From positions 248,001-312,000 of the forward strand of contig JAFQTT010000003.1 in assembly GCA_017408885.1 (NCBI GenBank): a stretch of DNA of 64,000 nucleotides, read 5' to 3'. The notes under the pieces were generated by a model that worked only from the letters and a program-made list of their open reading frames with translations, had not been told where the DNA came from and made no database searches. This document shows, one piece after another, positions 54,081 through 64,000 of this stretch (position 1 is its first letter; every line of letters begins with the position of its first letter). Position numbers and translations under genes: made by a program. The stretch is from Methanocorpusculum sp. GTDB lineage: Archaea; Halobacteriota; Methanomicrobia; Methanomicrobiales; Methanocorpusculaceae.

Positions 54081-55751
54081 TCAGCCGCGGAACTGGTTGA
54101 TGACTGCTCCGCGGTCCGCAGAACTTACCTGCTCTGCATACCGTGCCAGACAGCCGGTAAGGCCGGTCTTCTTTTTGATTTCCATTGTTTCTTTGCGTGC
54201 TGCTATCTCTTCGTCTGATACATCAAGCGATATCGAGTACTCCGGGATGTTGATGGAGATTCTATCCCCGTCTTTGACATAGGCAATCAGCCCGCCGCGG
54301 ACTGCCTCCGGTGAGACATGTCCAATAGATGCCCCGCGGGTAGCACCGGAGAAGCGTCCGTCAGTGATTAACGCCACATCGCGGTCCAGTCCCATGCCGG
54401 CGATAGCAGATGTCGGAGACAGCATCTCCCGCATGCCTGGTCCTCCGGCAGGACCTTCATAGCGGATGACCACCACATCGCCTTTTTTAATCTCTCCTGC
54501 GTAAATTGCCGATATTGCCTCCTCTTCGGAGTCAAATACCCGGGCAGGACCTGCGTGCACCAGCATCTCCTCTGCAACCGCACTTCTCTTGACCACACAG
54601 CCGTCCGGTGCTAAGTTTCCGCGAAGAACCGCGATACCTCCTGTTTTGCTGTACGGATTGTCTGCAGGGCGGATGACCTCCGGGTTTTTGTTCTTTGCCT
54701 GTGCGATGTTTTCGCCTATGGTCTTTCCAGTGCAGGTTAGAGCCGAGAGATCGAGAAGTCCTATCCGGTTAAGTTCAGAAAGCACCGCATAAACTCCGCC
54801 TGCCTCGTCCAAGTCTTCCATGTAGGTGTTTCCGGCAGGAGCCAAGTGGCAGAGGTTCGGCGTTTTCTCACTGATTTCGTTTGCCATGTCAAGGTTCAGA
54901 GTAATACCGCACTCGTTGGCGATTGCCGGCAGGTGGAGCATACTGTTCGTGGAACATCCAAGCGCCATGTCTGCAGTGAGTGCATTTCTGAATGCCGCCT
55001 CGGTCATAATATCACGCGGACGGATGTTTTTCCGGACAAGATCCATTACCTGCATGCCCGCATGTTTGGCAAGCGCGATTCTGGCGGAATAGACCGCCGG
55101 AATCGTGCCGTTGCCGGAAAGTCCCATGCCGAGCACCTCAGTTAAGCAGTTCATCGAGTTTGCCGTGTACATGCCGGAGCACGAACCGCAGGTAGGACAC
55201 GTCTTCTGCTCGCAGACGGCAAGCTCTTCTTCGGTGATTTTTCCAGCGGTATAGGCGCCGACTGCTTCAAACATGCTGGAAAGACTCGTCTTTTTCCCGT
55301 TCAGCTTTCCGGCAAGCATGGGACCTCCGGAAACAAAGATTGTCGGGATGTTGAGACGGGCGGCTGCCATCAGCAGTCCCGGGACATTTTTGTCGCAGTT
55401 TGGGACCATGACAAGACCGTCAAAGCCGTGAGCTCGGACCATTGCCTCGGTGGAATCGGCGATGATGTCGCGGGTAATCAGCGAGTACTTCATGCCGGTA
55501 TGTCCCATGGCGATGCCGTCACAGACCGCAATCGCCGGGAACATAATCGGGGTTCCTCCGGCCATGGCAACACCGAGCTTTACAGCCTCGACAATCTTGT
55601 CGAGGTTCATGTGTCCCGGTACAATCTCATTGTGTGAACTGACGATACCGATTATTGGCCGCGAAAGCTCCTCTCCGGTCAGACCTAACGCGTGGTACAG
55701 ACTTCTGTGCGGAGCATTGGCAAATCCGTCAACGATAGTATCCTGTATCAT
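54081..55751 (-). CDS. ilvD: Dihydroxy-acid dehydratase
   Basis: 556 aa from [23 protein letters not shown], which begins two bases after the ilvC stop; 12 earlier codons lie inside ilvC. Iron-sulfur Cys in [12 protein letters not shown] and [24 protein letters not shown]-type [18 protein letters not shown]. Converts dihydroxy acids to 2-keto acids for valine, leucine and isoleucine. Confidence 0.96.
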   Translation of the reverse strand: MIQDTIVDGFANAPHRSLYHALGLTGEELSRPIIGIVSSHNEIVPGHMNLDKIVEAVKLGVAMAGGTPIMFPAIAVCDGIAMGHTGMKYSLITRDIIADSTEAMVRAHGFDGLVMVPNCDKNVPGLLMAAARLNIPTIFVSGGPMLAGKLNGKKTSLSSMFEAVGAYTAGKITEEELAVCEQKTCPTCGSCSGMYTANSMNCLTEVLGMGLSGNGTIPAVYSARIALAKHAGMQVMDLVRKNIRPRDIMTEAAFRNALTADMALGCSTNSMLHLPAIANECGITLNLDMANEISEKTPNLCHLAPAGNTYMEDLDEAGGVYAVLSELNRIGLLDLSALTCTGKTIGENIAQAKNKNPEVIRPADNPYSKTGGIAVLRGNLAPDGCVVKRSAVAEEMLVHAGPARVFDSEEEAISAIYAGEIKKGDVVVIRYEGPAGGPGMREMLSPTSAIAGMGLDRDVALITDGRFSGATRGASIGHVSPEAVRGGLIAYVKDGDRISINIPEYSISLDVSDEEIAARKETMEIKKKTGLTGCLARYAEQVSSADRGAVINQFRG

Positions 55752-55753
55752 GA

Positions 55754-57275
<1,522 letters not shown>

Positions 57276-57279
<4 letters not shown>

Positions 57280-58982
57280 GCGGCTTCCTCCTTTGCGGTG
57301 ATGATATCGTCGATTGAGCCTCCTGGCGGAAGCATCGGGAGGACAAATTCATCTTTGTCGATTACGGTGTCGATGACAAACGGGCCTTCGTGAGAAAGGG
57401 CCGCAGACAGTGCGGCACGGAGTTCTTCTTCGGTGGTGACGCGGACCGCTTTTGCGCCGAATGCTTCGGCAAGTTTGACGAAGTCGGTTTTGCGGTTGAG
57501 CAGAGTGTGCGAGTATCGTTTTCCGTAGAAGAGCGTCTGCCACTGGCGAACCATGCCGAGGACGCCGTTGTTGAGGAGGACAACGGTTACCGGCAGATTG
57601 TACGAGACAGCGGTTGCCATTTCGTTTAAGTTCATGCCGAAACTGCCGTCTCCTGTGACAAGGATGCTTCTGCCTCCTGTTCCAACAGCCGAACCAACAG
57701 CAGCCCCAAGCCCGAATCCCATCGTACCGAGCCCGCCGCTTGAGGCAAACGTCCGCGGACGTTCAAAGGCGGCGTACTGTGCGGTCCACATCTGATGCTG
57801 TCCGACATCTGTTGCGATTACGATATCCGGGGTTTTTGCGGCGTTGATACAGTCGAAGATCTTCTTCGGCGTCAGAGCATCGCCTGCGGCAGCTTCGGCG
57901 GCGTCTAAGATGCGGCGTCCTTCTTCTTTGAGGGATGCAACTTTTGCCGTCCATGCCGGATGAGATGCAGATGCGCACTGTTCCAGGATGCGGGAAACCG
58001 TTGATGTGATGTCTCCGGAGATTCCGCAGTCGACATGGATGTTTTTGCCGATTTCCGCAAAGTCTGCGTCGATATGGATGACTTTTGCGCCGCTGGCGTA
58101 CTTTTCGGCGTTTCCGGTTGCCCGGTCGCTGAAGCGAACCCCGATACCAATGACAAGGTCTGCTTCTTTGTTTGCCATCGAAGATGCATAGGTTCCGTGC
58201 ATGCCCTGCATGCCAAGGAACCGCGGCGAGTGTCCAAGCCCTGCGGTAAGGCCCATGAAGGTACATCCGATGCAGGCGTCGATTTTGTCAGCGAGTGCTA
58301 AAACGTCCTCCGCGGCGCCGGATGCAGCAGCCCCTCCGCCGATGTAGAGGTATGGGCGTTCTGCGGCATTGATGAGCGAGACGGCTTTTTCTATCAGAGA
58401 TTCGTCTGCTTTCTTCTGCGGAAATGCTTCAACAACTCCGCATGGCTCAAAGAGGCATTCAGCTGTCTGGACGTCCTTTGGGATGTCAATGAGCACAGGT
58501 CCGGGTCTTCCAGACTTGGCGATTTGGAAAGCTTCGCGGATGGTGTCTGCGAGGTCTTCGACATCTGATACGAAGTAGTTGTGCTTCGTAATCGGCATGG
58601 TAACCCCTGTGATGTTGATTTCCTGAAAGCTGTCCTTTCCAATCTGAGAAGATGCGACGTTTCCGGTGATTGCGATTAAAGGGATGGAGTCAAGCATGGC
58701 TGTCGCGATTCCTGTGACGAGGTTGGTTGCACCCGGTCCAGAGGTCGCGATGACTACGCCGACTTTTCCGGTTGCCCGGGCGTAGCCGTCGGCTGCGTGT
58801 GATGCACCCTGTTCATGTGCTGTCAGCACATGGGATAGCCGGTCGCTGGCGTTGTAGAGTGCATCATAGATGGTCAATACCTGACCTCCGGGATAGCCGA
58901 AGACATCGGTAACTCCCTGTTCTATGAGAGTCTCAACGACGATTTCTGCGCCGTTCATCTTTTTGCAAGTGGTCGTTGTCAT
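57276..58982 (-). CDS. ilvB: Acetolactate synthase large subunit
   Basis: 568 aa from MTTTTCKKMNGAEIVVETL. ThDP enzyme: catalytic Glu in LTAHEQGASHAADGYARATG, FAD/central domain IDIPKDVQTA, and the ThDP motif VTGDGSFGMNLNEMATAVSYNLPVTVVLLNN. First structural gene of ilvB-N-C-D-A-ridA. Twenty-four further open codons upstream belong to the leader. Preceded by a 38-residue isoleucine-rich leader peptide. Confidence 0.96.
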
Positions 58983-59054
58983 ACGATTCTTCCAGATTTT
59001 GTTTACGAATACAATCATGCCGAATGTTAGCGCGCGGCATGGTAACACATACAA

Positions 59055-59135
59055 TCAGTACAATTGGTGAAGATATCCCGACAGGAATTTCTGAAACAAC
59101 CCCGTCCTTCTCGAACAGACTTCTGCATTGTGCAT
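59055..59135 (-). other. Relict of the leuA start region inside the ilvB leader
   Basis: Positions 59121-59141 match 20 of 21 bases of the leuA start region (52178-52198), including the ATG and the codons for MHNAE. Here the frame continues as an unrelated 26-codon ORF ending at 59055. It shows that the ilvB leader and the leuA leader share descent through to the first leuA codons. A hairpin TGCAT-a-CTCT / AGAG-c-ATGCA (59132-59155) forms over the relict start. Confidence 0.6.
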
Positions 59136-59192
59136 GCTCTTAACAGAGAGTATGCAGGAACGTTCGTTTAACGGATAAAGTCGGGTTTAATT

Positions 59193-59204
59193 GACGAATA
59201 CGTC
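59193..59204 (-). promoter_or_regulatory. Hairpin after the ilvB leader ORF
   Basis: GACG-TATT-CGTC, 13 bases after the leader stop, identical in core to the hairpin after the leuA leader ORF. Flanking AATT on both sides can extend it with a two-base bulge. No long U tract follows, so it is not a classical terminator by itself. Confidence 0.5.
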
Positions 59205-59217
59205 TGAATTTTCAGCT

Positions 59218-59334
59218 TTATGCAATAATGGCAATAATGCTAATAATACTAATAATGAAAAGAGATGCGGCAGATAGGCGTGCCTGAGTAGAGGATGATT
59301 TCGATGCGGGTGTTGTTTGCGTTGTTCTTTGCAT
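59218..59334 (-). CDS. ilvB leader peptide, 38 aa, isoleucine-rich
   Basis: ATG at 59334 behind CGAGGTGAAGAAACC, TAA at 59218-59220. Residues 1-26 (MQRTTQTTPASKSSSTQ then ARLSAASLF) match the leuA leader peptide. Residues 27-38 are IISIISIIAIIA. All eight Ile codons are ATT. It is placed directly upstream of an isoleucine/valine operon that includes ilvA. The composition, the strong ribosome site and the paralogous leuA leader make translation very likely. Sensing of charged tRNA-Ile by ribosome stalling is the natural inference. Confidence 0.82.
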   Translation of the reverse strand: MQRTTQTTPASKSSSTQARLSAASLFIISIISIIAIIA

Positions 59335-59361
59335 GTGGTTTCTTCACCTCGTAGTATGTAT

Positions 59362-59396
59362 GTCAGATTATATCTGACCTGATATAATAAAAAGGT
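59362..59396 (-). promoter_or_regulatory. ilv operon promoter and operator-like dyad
   Basis: TTATTATATC (minus strand, 59381-59390) is a good TATA box. Directly downstream lies the perfect dyad GTCAGAT-TAT-ATCTGAC (59362-59378), between the TATA box and the expected start site (about 59358). A repressor there would block initiation. The leuA promoter lacks this dyad. Confidence 0.6.
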
Positions 59397-59494
59397 TGCG
59401 CATCATAAATTCAGCTATGCCTTGTAATCAAGGAATACCTAATCTGATTACTAATTGGAGAGGGATAAAAACCCTCAAAAAATATTGATTTTCA

Positions 59495-59515
59495 AAACAC
59501 CTGATACAGGTGTTT
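59495..59515 (-). terminator. Terminator of the ACT/aryl-CoA ligase operon
   Basis: AAACACCTG-ATA-CAGGTGTTT is a perfect nine-base-pair hairpin overlapping the stop codon of the ACT gene, followed on the minus strand by T-rich sequence to about 59475. A second hairpin GAGGG/CCCTC (about 59460-59476) lies beyond. Confidence 0.65.
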
Positions 59516-59948
59516 AGAAATTATAATCCTTTGCCGGAAGCAGCTCAAGACCGGATTTCTTAATCTTCTCAACAGCCTCAACCGGATTTTCGACCTTTGC
59601 AATCAGTGCTCCATAGTCTTTGGTACGGTAACCGTAAGAGTACTCGATGTTGATTCCAAGGTCACCTAAGAGACCGACTACCTCATAGAGACCTCCTGGC
59701 ACATCGTTCATCTTGATTGCCAAGACATCCGTGTACTTTAACACATAATTCTTCTTCGCAAATGCCTCGAATGCAACCTCCGGTTTATCAACAATCGCAC
59801 GGACAACACCGAAATTGTTTGCCTCTGCAATATAGAATGCCTGAATTGAGATACCTGCATCAAGGAAAATTTTTGCAATTGCAGCAAGCTTTCCTGCTTT
59901 GTTCTCTGAGAAGATAGACAGCTGTTTGATGATATACTCTTCACTCAT
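59514..59948 (-). CDS. Tandem ACT-domain protein
   Basis: 144 aa with two ACT domains (about 7-65, KQLSIFSENKAGKLAAIAKIFLDAGISIQAF, and 72-140, DVLAIKMNDVPGGLYEVVGLLGDLGINIEY). Binds an amino acid as regulator. One base from the aryl-CoA ligase upstream, an arrangement common in methanogens, suggesting regulation of aromatic amino-acid recovery from aryl acids. Confidence 0.92.
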   Translation of the reverse strand: MSEEYIIKQLSIFSENKAGKLAAIAKIFLDAGISIQAFYIAEANNFGVVRAIVDKPEVAFEAFAKKNYVLKYTDVLAIKMNDVPGGLYEVVGLLGDLGINIEYSYGYRTKDYGALIAKVENPVEAVEKIKKSGLELLPAKDYNF

Positions 59949-59949
59949 T

Positions 59950-61254
59950 TTACATCACTCTCTTGTCGATAACACGTCTTGCTTTACCCTCAAAACGCGG
60001 AAGGGAATTCGGCGGACACAGCTCAACTCTTGCGGAGACATTTAATGCATCGCGAAGAGTACGCTCTGCGATTCTCTGCATCTCCATAAGTCCGTTGACG
60101 CCGTCAGTCATTGCATCCGGCTTCAGCTCAACCTTGACCAGCATATCATCCAGACGTCCCTCGCGGGAAACCTCAATCATGAAGTGGCTGGTTAAGAACG
60201 AGTTCTTCAGGAGAGCATGCTCAACTGCCGATGGGAATACATTGATTCCGCGGATAATAAGCATATCGTCCACACGACCGCTTAAGCGGGCAATTCTGGG
60301 GCTTGTTCTGCCGCACGGACAGTCACCCTCAAGGATAGAAGTGATGTCTCCGATTCTGTAGCGAATCATCGGGATTGCCTCCTTCTTTAAGACAGTCATG
60401 GTAAGCTCTCCCTTCTCTCCAGGCTCTAACTGCTCGCCGGTTTCAGGATCAATGATTTCAACGTATGCTAAGTCTGCGCCGATGTGGATACCGTTGAGTT
60501 CGGAACAGTCGGTAAACATTGGTCCTGAAATCTCGGAAGTTCCAAAGATATCGTGTGCAACGATTCCGGACTTCTCGTAGATGTACTTTCTCATCTCGTC
60601 AGTCCATGGTTCCGCACCAAGGATTGCGGTTCTGACCTGAGTATCCTTTCTCATGTCAACGCCCATCTTCTCTGCAACATCGAGTAAGTGGATTAAGTAA
60701 GACGGAGTACAGGCGATGGCAGTAGAGCCTAAGTCCTGTGCAAGTTCAATCTGACGCTTGGAGTTTCCAGTGGATGCCGGAATAACAGTGGCTCCAACCT
60801 TCTCTCCTCCGTAGTGGAGACCAAGACCTCCGGTGAAGAGACCGTATCCGTAACAGACCTGTAAAACATCTTTTTTGCCGATGCCGCAGGAAACAAGTGA
60901 GCGTGCAAGGGCTTCAGTCCAGAGATTATCAATATCGCCCTGTGTGTAGGCGACAACCGTTGGCTTTCCGGTAGTACCGGAGGAAACATGGTATCTCACG
61001 ACATCGTCTTTTGGAACACAGACAAGCTTATCCGGATAATTGTCGCGGAGGTCGGTCTTGCGCATAAACGGAAGCTTGGTGATGTCCTGAATACACTTAA
61101 TATCATCAGGACGAACACCTGCTTCCTTCATCTTTCCGCTGTAAAACGGAGAGTTAGCATATAAGCGGGTGACTAACTGTTTTAATTCCTGATACTGGAG
61201 CTTTTCCATCTCCGGTTTCGGCATCGTCTCAATCTTTTCGTTGTAGTACTGCAT
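59950..61254 (-). CDS. paaK: Phenylacetate-CoA ligase family protein
   Basis: 434 aa from MQYYNEKIETMPKPEME. Adenylate-forming enzyme: SSGTTGKPTVVAYTQGD (P-loop-like), HDIFGTSEISGPMFTDC, YRIGDITSILEGDCPCGRTSPRI and the C-terminal KARRVIDKR. Activates an aryl acid such as phenylacetate or indoleacetate. The Cys pair CPCG is typical of the PaaK group. 28 earlier codons are open but overlap the upstream paralogue. Confidence 0.93.
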   Translation of the reverse strand: MQYYNEKIETMPKPEMEKLQYQELKQLVTRLYANSPFYSGKMKEAGVRPDDIKCIQDITKLPFMRKTDLRDNYPDKLVCVPKDDVVRYHVSSGTTGKPTVVAYTQGDIDNLWTEALARSLVSCGIGKKDVLQVCYGYGLFTGGLGLHYGGEKVGATVIPASTGNSKRQIELAQDLGSTAIACTPSYLIHLLDVAEKMGVDMRKDTQVRTAILGAEPWTDEMRKYIYEKSGIVAHDIFGTSEISGPMFTDCSELNGIHIGADLAYVEIIDPETGEQLEPGEKGELTMTVLKKEAIPMIRYRIGDITSILEGDCPCGRTSPRIARLSGRVDDMLIIRGINVFPSAVEHALLKNSFLTSHFMIEVSREGRLDDMLVKVELKPDAMTDGVNGLMEMQRIAERTLRDALNVSARVELCPPNSLPRFEGKARRVIDKRVM

Positions 61255-61258
61255 TTTT

Positions 61259-62545
61259 TTAAACCGTCCTGCGGTCAATAACACGTTTTGCTTTTCCTTC
61301 AAAGCGGGGAAGGGATCCCGGCTCTTTGAGTTCGACACGGGCGCGAATGGTCAGCGTCTCCTGAAGAGCTTTCATAATTTTTGCCTGGAGTCTTGAAAGG
61401 TCCGCGAGTTCGCCGGAGAAGACAGACTTGCTCATCTCGACTTCTATTGTCATCTCGTCAAGGTGGTTGATTCTGTCGATGTAAACCATGAACTGGTCTC
61501 CGACATCCGGGATGTTCTTTAAGACGTGTTCAATCTGACTCGGGAATACGTTGATTCCGCGAATCGTGAGCATATCGTCGCTTCTTCCAAAGAAGCGGGC
61601 AAGCTTCTGTCCCCTGCCGCATGGACAGTCATCTTCCATGAGCATGGTGATATCTCCTGTGCGGTAGCGCAGAAGCGGCATTGCTTCTTTGACGAGCGGT
61701 GTTACGACGAGTTCTCCTTTCTCGCCGGCTTCGAGTGTTTCTCCGGTCTTGGGGTCAATAATCTCGACGAGGTAGCTGTCGTGCCAGATGTGAAGACCGT
61801 CCTGTTCCTGACATTCAAAGGCGACGCCCGGACCGAAAAGTTCGCTCATTCCATAGCTGTCGTAGGCTTTGACGCCTAAACGGTTTTCAAGGTCACGTCT
61901 TGTGTTGTCAGACCATGCTTCGGCACCAAAGCATCCGATTTTAAGAGAACTTAAGTCAGCGTTCATCTCTTCGGCTACTTCGGTTAAGTGCATGGCGTAA
62001 CTTGGAGTACAGTGAAGAGCGGTTACGCCGAAGTCCTGAATCATTTCAATCTGACGTTTGGTGTTTCCAACGCCTGACGGGACTACAGCACATCCGATGG
62101 CTTCGGCTCCCATGTGGATTCCAAGACCACCGGTGAATAAGGAATAGTTTGCTGCGTTCTGGAAGATATCGCCTGCTTTGATTCCAACCATGGTGAAGTT
62201 GCGGGCTAAGAGTTCAGTCCATGCGGCAAGATCGTTTTTGGTGTAGGCGACAACAGTCGGCTTTCCTGTGGTGCCGGATGTTGTGTGGATACGGTTTACC
62301 TGGTTCATCGGTACGGCTAAGAATCCGAATGGATATCCGCCGCGAAGATCTGCCTTTTTGGTGAACGGGATTTTGGTGATGTCGTCTAAGGTCTTGATGT
62401 CATCAGGAGAGATTCCTGCCTCTTTGAACATCTGTTTGTAAAATCCGACATTCTGAGTCTGCTTAATGGTTGCCTTTAGGCGTTTTAGCTGGAGCTCTTT
62501 TAGGTCTTTGCCCTTTAAGGTCTCCATCTTTTCATTCCAAAACAT
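61259..62545 (-). CDS. paaK: Phenylacetate-CoA ligase family protein (paralogue)
   Basis: 428 aa, MFWNEKMETLKGKDLKELQ. TSGTTGKPTVVAYTKNDL, SYGMSELFGPGVAFECQ, YRTGDITMLMEDDCPCGRGQ and GKAKRVIDRR. Tandem duplicate of the downstream gene, four bases apart. Two ligases may cover different aryl acids. A TATA-rich promoter region lies at 62546-62640. Confidence 0.93.
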   Translation of the reverse strand: MFWNEKMETLKGKDLKELQLKRLKATIKQTQNVGFYKQMFKEAGISPDDIKTLDDITKIPFTKKADLRGGYPFGFLAVPMNQVNRIHTTSGTTGKPTVVAYTKNDLAAWTELLARNFTMVGIKAGDIFQNAANYSLFTGGLGIHMGAEAIGCAVVPSGVGNTKRQIEMIQDFGVTALHCTPSYAMHLTEVAEEMNADLSSLKIGCFGAEAWSDNTRRDLENRLGVKAYDSYGMSELFGPGVAFECQEQDGLHIWHDSYLVEIIDPKTGETLEAGEKGELVVTPLVKEAMPLLRYRTGDITMLMEDDCPCGRGQKLARFFGRSDDMLTIRGINVFPSQIEHVLKNIPDVGDQFMVYIDRINHLDEMTIEVEMSKSVFSGELADLSRLQAKIMKALQETLTIRARVELKEPGSLPRFEGKAKRVIDRRTV

Positions 62546-62675
62546 AATTTATTCCTGCTCTTTGCTGTACGTGTGTATGGCACAAGGTGTCATGCTACTC
62601 GTTAGCACCCTACATATATGATGTGCTACATATTAAGGGTTGCTTAATCACTTCAAAAAAGATGTGAAAAAAGTA

Positions 62676-63275
62676 TTATTTGCGGCAGACAATCGCCGCG
62701 TGGTCGATGTGATACGGATTAAGCCACAGGCTCTTTTCGATTGTAAGACCGGCTGCTTCAAGCTCTGCGCAGCTTTCCGCAAAGACCTCTTCTGGAGTTT
62801 TTCTGATGTCGACAGAACGTGTCTTAAGCATCAGAATAAGCCTGCCTCCTTTTTTCAGGAATGGAATGTGGCGGACTGCAATTCCTGCCTGATTGGGCTG
62901 AGCCACATCCATGTACACCATGTCAGCAGGCTCTAAAAGGGCTGCATACTCTCTTGGTCTTGTGGCATCTCCATAGATTGGGATGATGTTTTTACGTCTT
63001 GCAGAAACAGCCAGTAAATCCTGCATCGGGCGCGGAGCGAACTCGACAGCATAGACGCACTCGGTGTAGTCTGCAACGTGCGAGACTGTCGTACCGTTGG
63101 CCGCTCCTAAGTAGAGCACAACCTCATCTTTTTTCAGGTCTGTTGTCTTGTCAAGATACCAGAGTGCAGAAAGTTTGCTTCTGTACGGATCCCAAACGCG
63201 GCATCCTTCAAGCATTCTTTCTCCATAGACGCCGCCTGCACCTTCAGACACCAGAGTTCCCCGAATGTCCTTCAT
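62676..63275 (-). CDS. flpA: Fibrillarin-like 2'-O-methyltransferase
   Basis: 199 aa. VYGERMLEGCRVWDPYRSKLSALW, SAM-binding VLYLGAANGTTVSHVAD, VYAVEFAPRPMQDLL, and the catalytic Asp/Lys region MDVAQPNQAG...LMLKTRSVD. Catalytic subunit of archaeal C/D box RNPs that modify rRNA and tRNA. Overlaps nop5 by four bases. Confidence 0.96.
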   Translation of the reverse strand: MKDIRGTLVSEGAGGVYGERMLEGCRVWDPYRSKLSALWYLDKTTDLKKDEVVLYLGAANGTTVSHVADYTECVYAVEFAPRPMQDLLAVSARRKNIIPIYGDATRPREYAALLEPADMVYMDVAQPNQAGIAVRHIPFLKKGGRLILMLKTRSVDIRKTPEEVFAESCAELEAAGLTIEKSLWLNPYHIDHAAIVCRK

Positions 63276-64000
63276 TTGGAAACCTCCATGAGTTTGTCAA
63301 TCTTTTCGTTTGCATCAGCGAGGAATGCCTCGTCAAGTTCTCCCCGAAACGCATCAAGGCGGGCTGCGATTGCAAGTTTGGAGGCTAAAATTCTCGCAAG
63401 CTTTCCTCTTACATCACGCGGGGCGTTGTGAACTCTTCTGTGCTGAAAAATCAGACCGTGTTTTGGGGAAGGAGTGCCTGCTCTGATATGGGAGAATAAC
63501 GCAGACTCAGCTCCAAGAACCTGAATCGAAGAAGCGGCCATTCTGGAAATTATGGAAAGACCGCCTGCTCTAGACATTAACCGTGCGGCAACCAGCCCTC
63601 CGACTAAGGCACTCATATTCGGGATTACCTCATCTGCTTTGCGTGAGACATCCTTCATGAGCTGGGTTCTAAGATTTGTGAGAGACAAAATCTCGCGGGC
63701 TACATGTTTCATCGAAGGGTTTTTGGATTTTGCAATGGTCTGAATGAACTTCTTCGATGCGGCTTTATTGTATTTTCTGGATGAATCCGGGGTTGTTGAC
63801 TGATGCCATTCAGTAAGCCTCTCTGTTAAAAGATTGATGACCTCATCAAGTTCATCGAGCATACGCACCATCTGCAGAAGGTCTGTGTCCTTTTCAGAAA
63901 GAGAGGCGGCAATTCCTTCTTCAGCCATTGAGGAGGCGACAGCTCTGACAGATGCTATATATTCGGCTCTGGATGATACAAGCCCTGCATCTTTTAGCTC
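63272..64000 (-). CDS. nop5: Nop5/Nop56/58 C/D box RNP core protein (partial, N-terminus beyond window)
   Basis: 243 codons present, open to the right edge. Coiled coil (about 40-110) and the Nop domain ALVGGLVAARLMSRAGGLSIISRMAASSIQVLGAESALF followed by SPKHGLIFQHRRVHNAPRDVRGKLAR, which binds the C/D RNA with L7Ae. Short C-terminus without the eukaryotic KKE tail. Partner of fibrillarin. Confidence 0.96.
   Translation of the reverse strand, partial: ELKDAGLVSSRAEYIASVRAVASSMAEEGIAASLSEKDTDLLQMVRMLDELDEVINLLTERLTEWHQSTTPDSSRKYNKAASKKFIQTIAKSKNPSMKHVAREILSLTNLRTQLMKDVSRKADEVIPNMSALVGGLVAARLMSRAGGLSIISRMAASSIQVLGAESALFSHIRAGTPSPKHGLIFQHRRVHNAPRDVRGKLARILASKLAIAARLDAFRGELDEAFLADANEKIDKLMEVSK

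Noticed and set aside
59055-59135. A second functional leader peptide before ilvB
   Set aside because: The ATG and first codons are a copy of the leuA start, and the rest of the ORF has no Ile/Val/Leu run near its end; more likely a relict.

Overview
The window is a euryarchaeal chromosome segment. It carries archaeal-type ribosomal proteins (S13-S4-S11-L18e-L13-S9-S2, S6e), RNA polymerase subunits D, N, K and L, archaeal DnaG primase, aIF5B, fibrillarin and Nop5, and TATA-box promoters set close to start codons. Tandem aryl-CoA ligases with an ACT protein, NikR, a nitrogenase-like (Nfl) cluster and a large surface protein ending in a SPMPF-hydrophobic-RKR sorting tail suggest a Methanomicrobiales methanogen, probably near Methanocorpusculum. 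That genus call is inference.

Layout. 1-3.8 kb: amt (partial), a DUF3781 protein, purF and an acidic protein. 3.8-8.7 kb: an AT-rich accessory island bounded on the left by GC-rich inverted repeats. It holds two RiPP-type loci: a 39-aa Cys-rich peptide with a radical SAM/SPASM enzyme on the plus strand, and a 55-aa precursor with a SPASM enzyme and a PqqD-like protein on the minus strand. Neither precursor is long enough to stand out in a routine gene call. 8.8-16.6 kb: the information-processing operon, two tRNAs, rpoL and dnaG. 16.7-24.5 kb: recQ, two related membrane proteins and a pst-phoU operon in which PstC and PstA are one polypeptide. 24.6-30.2 kb: a DUF1858 protein, a three-gene Nfl operon with two different component-1 subunits, a PLP decarboxylase and small proteins. 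30.3-37.7 kb: rps6e, infB, tRNA-His, a frameshifted DUF4013 gene, ferritin, nikR, an NSS symporter and a duplicated membrane protein. 37.9-47.5 kb: the surface protein, a transporter-like module (NRAMP-like/5TMR fusion with two anchored solute-binding proteins), a hotdog thioesterase and an SSS symporter with a small accessory subunit. 47.7-59.3 kb: leuA-C-D-B and ilvB-N-C-D-A-ridA. 59.5-64 kb: ACT protein, two aryl-CoA ligases, fibrillarin and Nop5 (partial).

The most striking observation is upstream of the branched-chain operons. Both ilvB and leuA are preceded by a short ORF with a strong Shine-Dalgarno. The two peptides are homologous over their first 26 residues, after which the ilvB peptide ends in IISIISIIAIIA (eight ATT codons) and the leuA peptide ends in LSALRA (CTA leucine codons). 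Each ORF is followed by the same small hairpin. This looks like leader-peptide attenuation in an archaeon, duplicated from one operon to the other and retuned from leucine to isoleucine. The ilvB leader even keeps a copy of the leuA start region. A possible third leader-ORF/terminator arrangement precedes the SSS symporter.
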